Positions 8,901 through 17,783 of a DNA stretch of 64,000 nt are shown here, piece after piece. The notes beneath the pieces are model-generated. The model did no database searches. It was not told the DNA's origin and saw only the letters and a list, made by a program, of their open reading frames with translations. Source of the DNA: Chryseobacterium sp. MYb264 (GTDB lineage: Bacteria > Bacteroidota > Bacteroidia > Flavobacteriales > Weeksellaceae). Each line of letters starts with the position of its first letter. Position 1 is the first letter of the stretch. A program made the position numbers and the translations under genes. The stretch lies in the NCBI RefSeq assembly GCF_035974275.1, contig NZ_CP142422.1, forward strand, positions 1,984,001-2,048,000, given 5' to 3'.

Positions 8901-9896
8901 TTATTTCAAAGCAAATCCAGGTTTTTCCAAACGGTTGCCTTTTTGATCATAAACGGCAAAATTAAATCCGTCCTGAATACAATACGAACCATATTCCCCT
9001 TTTTTATTGATCGCAATAAAACCAACCTGAATATCTTTCAAGTTTTTATCTCTTCTCTGTGTAATTTTCACGATTCTTTCCACTGCTTCTTTACAGGCCT
9101 GTTGCGGATTTCTTCCCTGTCTCATCAGTTCAACCACCAAATGAGTTCCCACCGTTCTGATGACCTCTTCACCATGTCCCGTTGCGGTAGCTGCCCCTAC
9201 TTCATTATCAACAAACAAACCTGCGCCAATAATTGGAGAATCTCCTACCCTTCCGTGCATTTTGAACGCCATTCCGCTGGTTGTGCATGCTCCGGAAAGG
9301 TTTCCGTTAGTATCCAAAGCAATCATTCCAATCGTATCGTGGTTTTCAATATTGACAATAGGTTGATATTTACTGTCTTTCAGCCATTCTTTCCATTCTT
9401 TTTCAGATTCGGCTGTTAAAATATTTTCTTTTTTAAACCCCTGTGAAACGGCAAACTGTAAAGCTCCATCACCCACCAGCATCACGTGAGGTGTTTTCTC
9501 CATCACGGCTCTTGCCACGGAGATCGGATTTTTAATATTTTCTAAAGCCGCCACTGAACCGATATTGTAGTTCTCATCCATGATGCATGCATCCAGCGTC
9601 ACCTTTCCATCTCTGTCCGGACGTCCACCATAGCCCACACTTCTTTCAGTAGGATCATTTTCCACCAGTCGGACGCCCTTTTCTACTGCATCAAGCGCTC
9701 TTCCACCTTTTCCTAAGATCGTCCATGCTTCTTCATTGGCCTTTAAGCCAAAGTTCCATGTGGAAAGAACAATTGGTTTATTGACTGGTTTATAATCATT
9801 TTCAGGCAGATCTTTTGCAAATACATCCAATGGATTCAATAATAATGCGGATGATAATATTCCTGTATTTTTGAGAAATTTTCTTCGTGAAGACAT
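8901..9896 (-). CDS. Glycosylasparaginase (N4-(beta-N-acetylglucosaminyl)-L-asparaginase)
   Basis: Hydrolyses the GlcNAc-Asn bond left after N-glycoprotein breakdown, giving aspartate and the amino sugar. This is an Ntn hydrolase made as a single chain that cuts itself before a threonine; the cut site is seen as HDTIG with Thr188 as the nucleophile. The 331-residue product opens with a twin-arginine-like leader (SRRKFLK then a hydrophobic run), so Tat export to the periplasm is likely. GDGALQFA and TTSGMAFKMHGRVGDSPIIG are strongly conserved in the family, which was studied structurally in Flavobacterium meningosepticum. It lies between GH20 and a lipoprotein on the same strand. Confidence 0.93.
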   Translation of the reverse strand: MSSRRKFLKNTGILSSALLLNPLDVFAKDLPENDYKPVNKPIVLSTWNFGLKANEEAWTILGKGGRALDAVEKGVRLVENDPTERSVGYGGRPDRDGKVTLDACIMDENYNIGSVAALENIKNPISVARAVMEKTPHVMLVGDGALQFAVSQGFKKENILTAESEKEWKEWLKDSKYQPIVNIENHDTIGMIALDTNGNLSGACTTSGMAFKMHGRVGDSPIIGAGLFVDNEVGAATATGHGEEVIRTVGTHLVVELMRQGRNPQQACKEAVERIVKITQRRDKNLKDIQVGFIAINKKGEYGSYCIQDGFNFAVYDQKGNRLEKPGFALK

Positions 9897-9977
9897 TTTT
9901 ATTTTATGTTTAAAGTTTTTAGTTCAATGTTTAATGCTCCAAACAAATTCGAATATCAAACATTCAACCTTAAATTA

Positions 9978-12233
9978 TTAGTTGGCTCCGATTTCGTCTA
10001 CGAAAAGCCACGCTTTGGAATCTGCACCGGGATTTCCTGCCGGAATAATTCCTGCGTTTTTTATTTTAATTTTAAGATATTTCGAGTTTTGATTTCCTAC
10101 ATTTAATTTGATTTTTCCTTTTGCATCCAGTATTTCCTGCTTTCCTATTTCTTTAATCATTTTAAAATTCGTTCCGTCATCAGAAATAAAAACTTGAGCC
10201 AATTTTGCAAAGTGAATCCAGCTTCCTTTATTATCCAACGTATTGAAATAAACTTCTGAAAATGGAATTTTCTGTCCAAAATCAATGGTTGCTATAACAT
10301 CTTTTCCCTGAAAACCTAACCAAGTTTTTCCCAACTGTTTTTGGTTTCCAATAATTCCATCAACCAGAGTGAAAGCACCACCGAAGGAATAATTTTCACT
10401 GGGTTGTTGTTCAAGCGTAATTTTTTTTCCTGTTGTTTTTGAAACTTTAAAAGATTGTGAAGAGATTGCACTTTTTAATTGCCCGTTTTCAAAATAAGCA
10501 GATTTTACAGTTAAATCTTTTGAAACAGGAATTATATTTTGATAAGCTGCAGAATTAATAGTGGGCTCCGTTCCATCCAATGTATAACGAATTCCACTGG
10601 CACTTTGTGATGTTGAAAGCTCGTAGGAAACTCCGTTATTTGCTGCTGAGACTTTCCCGGAAATATTGTAAATACTTCTGGCATAATTAATTCCCATTTT
10701 GTCCAACACCTTAAATTCATTAATCACTCTTCCCTCGAATTCTTTATAATTTTTAGAATCAGCTGTTCCCCAACCTACTTCTGAAAGTGCGAACAGTCTT
10801 GGGAAAATCATATATTGAACTTGCTTAAAATCAAGAATATACTCCGTCCATAAATTTGCCTGAACTCCTTTGATATATTTTGCCTGTTCAGCATTCAATT
10901 CGGTCGGAACCGGGTTATAAGAATATACTTTATCCAATGGCGTAAAACCTCCGAAAGCATTAGGTTCCGTTGCAGGATCTCCCTGATAATGATCGAAATA
11001 GCAATAAGAACCCGGCGTCATTACAGCAACGTGTCCTGATTTTGCCGCTTCAATTCCACCGTTTACACCAGTCCAGCTCATTACAGTTGCGTTTGGAGCT
11101 AATCCGCCTTCTAAAATCTCGTCCCAGCCGATGATTTTTCTACCTTTAGAATTAACATATTTTTCAATTCTGTGAATGAAATAACTTTGCAATCCGTGTT
11201 CATCTTTCAAATTATTTTTCTTGATTAATTCCTGACAATGAGGACATTCCTTCCATCTTGTTTTCGGACATTCGTCACCACCAATGTGAATATATTGTGA
11301 AGGGAAAAGTGCAATCACTTCATCCAAAACATTTTCTAAAAACTTAAAAGTTTCATCTTTCGGACAAAAAACATCATCAAAAACACCCCATTTTGTAGCT
11401 GGTTCGAAAGGTCCTTTTGTACAAGCTAATTCTGGGTAAGCCGTTAAAGCCGCCAAAGCATGACCTGGCATTTCGATTTCCGGAACTACTGTGATATGTC
11501 TTTCTGTCGCATATTTCACCACATCTTTAATCTGATCCTGAGTATAAAAATACGGTCCGTAAGGTTTTCCGTCAAACGTATTATCAACGTAAGCTCCGAT
11601 CATAGATTCTTTACGTTTTGCACCAACCGTTGTTAATTTAGGATATTTTTTAATTTCAATTCTCCAACCCTGATCGTCCGTTAAATGCCAGTGAAAAGTA
11701 TTCAGTTTATACATCGCCAAATAGTCGATATACTGTTTCACTTCTTCCACCGTGAAAAAATGGCGGCAAACATCGAGGTGCATTCCGCGCCATGAGAATT
11801 TTGGCTGATCCTCTATTTTTACAGAAGGAATCTGTTTATTCTTCTGATTGCTTTGAATGATCTGAATCAACGTTTGAAGTCCTAAGAAATAGCCTTGTTT
11901 TGTATACGACTTAATCTGAATCTGCTTCGGAGTAATTTCCAAAGTATAAAATTCATCATTCTTACCTGAATTACCTGATTTTGGAAGTTGGAAATAGACC
12001 AAATTCGCATCTGATTTATTTGAATACTTAAATTTCAGGTCTGAGCTTAGCCTGTTTTTAAAATATTCTGTTTCACTTTTAGGTAATTCACTGCTAAGTG
12101 CAAATGTTTCCGGAAGTGTAAAATTTCCATTATTTACACTCACTTCTGTTGGATAAGGAATTAAATTCAACTTATTCTGCGAAAAAATTGCGTTTGAAAG
12201 CAGTACAAAAAATATAAAAATAACGCGTATCAT
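9978..12233 (-). CDS. Beta-N-acetylhexosaminidase, glycoside hydrolase family 20
   Basis: Removes terminal beta-linked GlcNAc or GalNAc from glycans. The 751-residue product has a signal peptide (MIRVIFIFFVLLSNAIFSQ), a GH20 domain-2 (~22-140), the catalytic TIM barrel (~145-490) with the Asp320-Glu321 pair in IHIGGDECPKTRW, a chitobiase C-terminal-like beta domain with YTLDGTEPT (~525-595), and a final F5/8 type C-like carbohydrate-binding domain (~610-751). Catalysis is substrate-assisted in this family. It is first in a minus-strand run with glycosylasparaginase 81 bases downstream, fitting N-glycan or glycoprotein use. Confidence 0.95.
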   Translation of the reverse strand: MIRVIFIFFVLLSNAIFSQNKLNLIPYPTEVSVNNGNFTLPETFALSSELPKSETEYFKNRLSSDLKFKYSNKSDANLVYFQLPKSGNSGKNDEFYTLEITPKQIQIKSYTKQGYFLGLQTLIQIIQSNQKNKQIPSVKIEDQPKFSWRGMHLDVCRHFFTVEEVKQYIDYLAMYKLNTFHWHLTDDQGWRIEIKKYPKLTTVGAKRKESMIGAYVDNTFDGKPYGPYFYTQDQIKDVVKYATERHITVVPEIEMPGHALAALTAYPELACTKGPFEPATKWGVFDDVFCPKDETFKFLENVLDEVIALFPSQYIHIGGDECPKTRWKECPHCQELIKKNNLKDEHGLQSYFIHRIEKYVNSKGRKIIGWDEILEGGLAPNATVMSWTGVNGGIEAAKSGHVAVMTPGSYCYFDHYQGDPATEPNAFGGFTPLDKVYSYNPVPTELNAEQAKYIKGVQANLWTEYILDFKQVQYMIFPRLFALSEVGWGTADSKNYKEFEGRVINEFKVLDKMGINYARSIYNISGKVSAANNGVSYELSTSQSASGIRYTLDGTEPTINSAAYQNIIPVSKDLTVKSAYFENGQLKSAISSQSFKVSKTTGKKITLEQQPSENYSFGGAFTLVDGIIGNQKQLGKTWLGFQGKDVIATIDFGQKIPFSEVYFNTLDNKGSWIHFAKLAQVFISDDGTNFKMIKEIGKQEILDAKGKIKLNVGNQNSKYLKIKIKNAGIIPAGNPGADSKAWLFVDEIGAN

Positions 12234-13240
12234 TGGATTGGATTAGGTTTTGGCTAATATAATTATTTTAAACTGAGTTCAAAATAAGAATTTTTAATAA
12301 TTGTGATGCGACATTTTTATGGGCATTTTTTTACTGCAAAAGCGACCGAGATGTTGGGATTTATTTGCCACGAATTCACGATTTTTTTTATTTCCCACTG
12401 ATAGCACAGATTATTTCAGATTATTCTGCTGATCTATCTTTGTTTAAACTTTGCGGTCTTTTATAAGTAGAACGGCTTTGTGAGCCTTAAAACAGTTAGT
12501 AGTAAAGCCCCTCAGAGAACTTTGTGTTCAAATAATAAAAGTATACGACAAGGCTATCATTTGCTGAGTGGAACGCCCTTGCGACCGAAAAAATAATAAC
12601 CATTACAATAATAAAACCTTTGCGACCGATAGCGTTGAAAATAAAAATTGAATGTATAGGCTAAGAATTCACGAATCTCCTTTATCTGCCGTAAAAGATG
12701 CTTTTTTTGTTGGTTTTTCGATAAGCCGCAAAGATATATTTTTCAATACTTTATGTTTTTAAGGCGCAAGGATTTTATCAAAGATAAAATTGAGGGCTGC
12801 ATATTATGGTTGCGGATGTACAATTTTTTTATTTCCTGCAGATTACTCAGATTGAGAACCCATCAGTAAAAAATCTTAGATTTTCAAAAACTTAAGTGTA
12901 CTTCTATGCAGTTTAATTTTAAGCTTTACTAGCTAAAGTGTTAAAAAACTTTTGTGGTTAAATTTTTGCCACGAATTCACGATTTTTTTTATTTACCACT
13001 GATAGCACAGGTTTTCACAGATGCTGCTGTTGATTTTAGTTATACTTTATACTCTTTTGTAAGTAAAATGGCTTTGTCCCGATTGTAAAATTGATTTAAT
13101 CTGAATCGGCGAAACTTCGTTTTGTGAAACGTTAAAACAATTAGCCGAAAAAAAGCTTTGAGTCCTCTGTTTTCAGAGATTTGATATTCTTCTAAAAGAA
13201 AAAATTCTTTGCTTTTAACTTATTCCCCATAAAAACATCT
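12234..13240. repeat. Gene-free stretch packed with degenerate dispersed repeats
   Basis: No credible gene. Two units begin with GCCACGAATTCACGA (12367 and 12968) and continue with a CCACTGATAGCACAG motif and an AGTAGAACGGC-like or AGTAAAATGGC-like motif about 100 bases on. Between them, 12727-12795 resembles the AAGGCGCAAGGATTTTATC word found also at 31590, 34050, 34290 and 34515, and 12563-12597 has TTTGCTGAGTGGAACGCCC, whose reverse complement is at 37945-37970. Related units lie at 28075-28191 (reverse) and 51210-51640. Confidence 0.65.
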
Positions 13241-13260
13241 AATTTTGCAAAAAATAAAGG

Positions 13261-14064
13261 ATGAGAAAAACGATTCTATTAGCAAGTGCGCTATTATTGT
13301 CAGTGAGTGCACAGGCACAGCTTTTTGATGTTATAAAATCTACTGTAAAAGACAAAACAGGCATTGACCTCAACACTCCTGTAAAAGGAACCACAACTTC
13401 TACGACTCCCACAAAAACTTCTACAGCTACCTCTGCCGTTAACTTAGGGAATTTATCTTCCACTCAGATTTCATCGGGGTTAAAAGAAGCATTAAGCCTG
13501 GGCGTAACGGAAGGCGTTAAAAAATTAGGCGTAACAGACGGGTTTCTGAAAAATGAAGCCGTTAAGATTTTAATGCCTGAAAAATTAAGAAAAGTGGATG
13601 CTACGCTTCGTTCCGTAGGATTAGGAAGTTTAGCCGATCAGGGAGTAAAATTATTAAACAGAGCCGCTGAAGATGCAGTAACCGAAGCTGCTCCCATCTT
13701 TACGAATGCCATCACTTCCATGACGATCACCGATGCTAAAAATATACTTCTAGGAAGTAATAATGCGGCGACAAGCTATTTACAGGGAAAAACTCAAAGT
13801 CAGTTATTTACAGCTTTTGAACCCAAAGTAAAAGCTTCTTTGGGAAAAGTAGGTGCCGATTCTGTCTGGAAAGGATTGATCTCAAAATACAATATGCTGA
13901 CAGGGCAGGCAGTGACTACCGATCTGAATGAATATGTGACCACAGAAACCATCAACGGTGTTTTCAAAATGGTTGCTGATAAAGAAAGCGGTATCAGAAA
14001 TACACCTGCCATGAGAACGACCAGTATTTTACAGAAGGTTTTCGGAGCTCAGGACGGCAAATAA
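13261..14064 (+). CDS. DUF4197 domain-containing secreted protein
   Basis: A 267-residue exported protein with signal peptide MRKTILLASALLLSVSAQAQ, a Thr/Ser-rich linker (~42-62), then an all-alpha DUF4197 domain (~65-267): the LKEALSLGVTEGVKKL start and the AAPIFTNAITSMTITDAKNIL middle match how I remember this family. Function unknown; members occur across Gram-negative bacteria as periplasmic or lipid-anchored proteins. A TAATTTTG box at 13241-13248 fits a Bacteroidota -7 element with a very short leader. Followed by a terminator at 14162-14196; single-gene unit. Confidence 0.85.
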   Translation: MRKTILLASALLLSVSAQAQLFDVIKSTVKDKTGIDLNTPVKGTTTSTTPTKTSTATSAVNLGNLSSTQISSGLKEALSLGVTEGVKKLGVTDGFLKNEAVKILMPEKLRKVDATLRSVGLGSLADQGVKLLNRAAEDAVTEAAPIFTNAITSMTITDAKNILLGSNNAATSYLQGKTQSQLFTAFEPKVKASLGKVGADSVWKGLISKYNMLTGQAVTTDLNEYVTTETINGVFKMVADKESGIRNTPAMRTTSILQKVFGAQDGK

Positions 14065-14161
14065 TTTTACAACATTAATATGAGCTCAACTAACTTCCGG
14101 CTTCATTCTTCCAACTTGACGCTGATTCTTAGTTAATATCAATATTTTCAAAAAAATCAAC

Positions 14162-14196
14162 ATCCATCTTATCATTTTGTGAGATGGATTTTTTTC
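14162..14196 (+). terminator. Rho-independent terminator downstream of the DUF4197 gene
   Basis: Perfect 8-bp stem ATCCATCT (14162-14169) / AGATGGAT (14182-14189) with a 12-base loop and a run of Ts after it. It lies ~98 bases past the stop codon. Confidence 0.75.
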
Positions 14197-14544
14197 GTTC
14201 AACCTCTTTTGAATTTTTATTACAGTCAATTTCATTTTTACAGTAACCCCTGCTTTCCAGACTCCTATTTTGCATGAATTATTCAAATCGTTTAATGAAT
14301 TAATTTGCAATTATTTTTTATCACAAAAAGTGGATAAAATTAAATTCAACATCAATTTTGGGGAATAATTCGATGGTCACAACATATGAAATATGATAAA
14401 AATCATATATAAATCATAAATTAAATAAAATTTAAAACATTGTTTTACAATTAAATAACTTAAATAATTAACATTCCGTTAAAAAAAATGAAAATTTTAT
14501 TAAAAAAAGATTAATATAGAAAATTGAAAAAAATCAATCGAAAT
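14197..14544. other. AT-rich gene-free leader region before susC
   Basis: About 350 bases of very AT-rich sequence with no credible open frame. It probably holds the promoter of the SusC/SusD unit, but I could not place a convincing -33/-7 pair. Confidence 0.4.
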
Positions 14545-14560
14545 GCGCAATCGATTACAT
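14545..14560. promoter_or_regulatory. LacI-type operator-like palindrome upstream of susC
   Basis: GCAATC|GATTaC, a near-perfect 12-bp palindrome centred on 14552/14553 with a CG dinucleotide at the centre, resembles operators of LacI/GalR-family repressors. It lies ~100 bases 5' of the susC start. No lacI-like gene is in the window, so the regulator would be elsewhere. Confidence 0.35.
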
Positions 14561-14658
14561 TTAAATTTTAATTAATTTTTCCAACAAATTTTATGAGAAG
14601 TAGCTAAGCTCAGAGTTCTTGTTGAAAAGTAAAAATTTAACTCAAAAAAACTAAAATT

Positions 14659-17600
14659 ATGTCATTTGAAAAAATAGCGGAATCCGGCTTTCGGGTTCGT
14701 AACAAGCTTGCTGTTTTGTTTCTGTTTTCCTCTGCAGTAGTTTTTGCGCAGCAGGGTAAAGAGGTTAGCGGAAAGATCACAAACGACAAACAGGCTCCTA
14801 TTCCTAATGTAACGGTAAAGGAAGAAGGTACAGAAAACACCGTTACAACCGATGCTGAAGGAAAATTTATCATTACACTATTAAAAGATCAGTCTTCACT
14901 TTCTGTAGAAAATGAAGGTTTTCAGTCGCGAACAATTGCAGTAGATAATCGCTCTTTTATTGCGATTCCGTTAAAGGAAGAAAGAACAAAAACCATTGAA
15001 CAGGTGGTCTTAGTAGGTTATGGAAGTGTAAAAAAATCTGACCTTACAGGTTCTGTGAATACTTTGAGCTCTGATAAAATCGTGGAAAGAAATACGACCA
15101 GTCCGCTTGAAGCCATTCAGGGAAGTATGCCCGGAGTTCAGATTACGTCTAATTCCGGAAGGGTTGGTGATAGTTTCAAAATGACGATCCGTGGGAATAA
15201 TTCTTTGATCTCTTCAGGAAATCCTTTGTATGTTGTGGATGGCGTTCCAACTGATAATATCGATTTTCTGAACCCTCAGGATATTGCCCGAATGGATGTA
15301 TTGAAGGATGCGTCTTCCGCTGCTATTTACGGTTCCCGAGGAGCCAGCGGTGTAGTTTTGGTGACTACGAAAAACGGGGCAACAGCCAAGGGAGGAATCA
15401 ATGTTTCATTGGAAACTTCTTATGGGGTAAGAACGGCAGCCCGTTTGCCTAAGATGATGACCGGAGCAGAATGGTGGAATTTTCATCAGGCTGCTTATCT
15501 GAGCGCATCACCTAATACCCAAACTCCCGCACAATTGGCAACTTTGGCAGGAAATCAGAGTCCGCTTCTGGTACAAAGAGCCAATAACGGCTATAATTTT
15601 GACTGGTATGATGCGGTATTGCAACCGGGTACCATGCAGAATCATTATGTGAATATTTCCGGAAGATCCGATGGGGGATTGGGATACAATTTATCCTTTG
15701 GTATTCAGGGAAATGAAGGTTTGATCGCCAACGATTCTAATGATAAATATACTTTTAAGCTGGGAATCAACCATAAAATTAATTCTAAATTTACCACAGG
15801 GGCCAATATTACCGTAGCAAGAACCATTACCGAATACGGAAGTGATACAGCCATGCGTTCTGCTTTCAGTTTCAGTCCGCTTATTTCTCCTTATGCAATC
15901 GATGCCAACGGAAATGATATTCCGGGACAATTATTCTTACTTCCTGGAAAACTGACCTATCCTAACGGAGCTTGGGCCATCAATAAAACCAGTACGATTA
16001 ATCCTTTGCTGGAAATTGCCAACTCGAGACAAACGGAAAGAACCTGGCAGACGTTAGGAAATTTATTTTTCCAGTATCAGCCGATGAAATGGTTATCATT
16101 TAAAACTACTTTTGCCGCAGGATTTTCCACTACCAGCTTAGGAATATCAAATACGGCTGACACCAATATTGGAATTGCTCTGAATAAACAAAACTCTGCT
16201 TCTCTAAGCAATTCCGAAAACTTTAATTATACCTGGGATAACCAGATTGACCTAAAGCATACTTTTAAAGATGTACATGATGTAAGTTTATTATTACTGC
16301 AAAGTATTTACTCTAACGAAGATCAGTATTCATTTGGATATTCACACGGGTTACCATTTAGTACGGGATACTATAATTTAGGTTCCGGGCTTCAGTCGAG
16401 CTATCAGCTTCAGGCTCGACCCTATATGAAAAGAACCCTGAATTCTTTTGCGGCAAGATTAAACTACGGTTTTAAAGACAAATATTTATTAACAGCCTCC
16501 ACAAGATGGGACGGTTCATCAGTACTTGCAGAAGGAAATAAATGGACAGCGTTCCCTTCTCTGGCATTAGGATGGAAAATCAATAAAGAATCTTTTCTTG
16601 AAAATGTAAAATCCATTTCTGATTTAAAGTTAAGAGCCAGCATTGGATACACAGGAAATGACAATGTAGCTCCCTACCAATCACTAGCATTATTAGATCA
16701 ACAAACTTTTTATGCGAATGGAAGTCAGATTGTTTCAGGATTTCAGTCTGAAGTATTTGCCAACCCATTATTAACCTGGGAAAAGACACGTGAGCTCAAC
16801 TTCGGATTGGATTTCGGATTTTTAAGAAACCGAATTACCGGTACGGTGGATGTTTACGATCGTCTTTCCGAAAACCTTATTTACAAGCAGCAATTACCTG
16901 CTGAAATGGGGGTAAAATATACGTATGCCAATGTAGGATCGGTAAGTAACAAAGGGGTTGAAGTCCTTTTAACTACCAAAAATATAAAAAGTGAACTCAT
17001 CAATTGGGAAACCACTTTTACCTTTACTAAAAATGTCAACAAACTTGAATCCATCTACAATCAGGATCAGGTGAGTGATAGAGGGAATAATCTTATTTTG
17101 GGATCTAGTTTAAATCCTAATTTCAACTATGTGTACGATGGTGTTTGGCAGGAAAGTGAAGCAGCACAGGCAGCGGCCTACGGAATGGCTCCGGGACAGG
17201 CAAGACCTAAGGATATCAATGGGGACGGGAAATTTGATGCTAATGACAGAACCACCATCGGAAGCTCGGTTCCTAAATGGCAGGGAAGTTTCTATTCGAG
17301 ATTTACGATAGGAAAATTTGATTTTAATTTTTCAATCATTACCAGTCAGGGACAAACGGTTTTAAGTACTTTCCACCAGAATTTTGCTGATGTTTCAGAT
17401 CGAGGGCGCCAAAAGATGGCCATGGACTATTTTGTCCCGACCAACAGTGCCGGATTGGCTTCCAACGCGAATACTACCAACCCTAGACCTGGACCTGTAG
17501 CGACAGGAGCAGGGGCATTTTGGTCAACAGGATTTGGATATTACCGAGAAGTCTCTTTTACAAAAGTTAAAAATATCTCTTTGGGATATACTTTTGATTC

Positions 17601-17772
17601 CGACTTTCTGAAAAAGGTAAAAATGAGCAGCTTAAGAGTTTATGTAAACGTTCTCGATCCTTTTGTATTCACCAACTTTGATGGATACGATCCGGAATGG
17701 GCAGCTGCCAACATGGGCGTTAACAGACCTGCAGCCATAACGACACAATTGGGATTAAGCGCAAAATTTTAA
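14659..17772 (+). CDS. SusC/RagA family TonB-linked outer-membrane transporter
   Basis: Outer-membrane channel that imports oligosaccharides or peptides, energised by TonB. The 1037-residue product has an N-terminal signal region ending VVFAQQ (~34), a carboxypeptidase-regulatory-like beta domain (~38-100), then the hallmark VVLVGYGSVKKSDLTGSV start of the plug (~115), plug motifs GNNSLISSGNPLYVVDGVP and IYGSRGASGVVLVTTK, and a beta-barrel ending in Phe. It is followed after 11 bases by the SusD partner, so the two form one operon. No carbohydrate-active enzyme is directly attached; the nearest are the minus-strand glycosidases at 4357-12233. The substrate is therefore unproven; glycoprotein glycans are an attractive guess. 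Confidence 0.95.
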   Translation: MSFEKIAESGFRVRNKLAVLFLFSSAVVFAQQGKEVSGKITNDKQAPIPNVTVKEEGTENTVTTDAEGKFIITLLKDQSSLSVENEGFQSRTIAVDNRSFIAIPLKEERTKTIEQVVLVGYGSVKKSDLTGSVNTLSSDKIVERNTTSPLEAIQGSMPGVQITSNSGRVGDSFKMTIRGNNSLISSGNPLYVVDGVPTDNIDFLNPQDIARMDVLKDASSAAIYGSRGASGVVLVTTKNGATAKGGINVSLETSYGVRTAARLPKMMTGAEWWNFHQAAYLSASPNTQTPAQLATLAGNQSPLLVQRANNGYNFDWYDAVLQPGTMQNHYVNISGRSDGGLGYNLSFGIQGNEGLIANDSNDKYTFKLGINHKINSKFTTGANITVARTITEYGSDTAMRSAFSFSPLISPYAIDANGNDIPGQLFLLPGKLTYPNGAWAINKTSTINPLLEIANSRQTERTWQTLGNLFFQYQPMKWLSFKTTFAAGFSTTSLGISNTADTNIGIALNKQNSASLSNSENFNYTWDNQIDLKHTFKDVHDVSLLLLQSIYSNEDQYSFGYSHGLPFSTGYYNLGSGLQSSYQLQARPYMKRTLNSFAARLNYGFKDKYLLTASTRWDGSSVLAEGNKWTAFPSLALGWKINKESFLENVKSISDLKLRASIGYTGNDNVAPYQSLALLDQQTFYANGSQIVSGFQSEVFANPLLTWEKTRELNFGLDFGFLRNRITGTVDVYDRLSENLIYKQQLPAEMGVKYTYANVGSVSNKGVEVLLTTKNIKSELINWETTFTFTKNVNKLESIYNQDQVSDRGNNLILGSSLNPNFNYVYDGVWQESEAAQAAAYGMAPGQARPKDINGDGKFDANDRTTIGSSVPKWQGSFYSRFTIGKFDFNFSIITSQGQTVLSTFHQNFADVSDRGRQKMAMDYFVPTNSAGLASNANTTNPRPGPVATGAGAFWSTGFGYYREVSFTKVKNISLGYTFDSDFLKKVKMSSLRVYVNVLDPFVFTNFDGYDPEWAAANMGVNRPAAITTQLGLSAKF

Positions 17773-17783
17773 TTAAAAAGATT

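Noticed and set aside
8943..9419. Long open frame on the plus strand opposite glycosylasparaginase
   Set aside because: It is the antisense shadow of a well supported enzyme gene with complete catalytic motifs.
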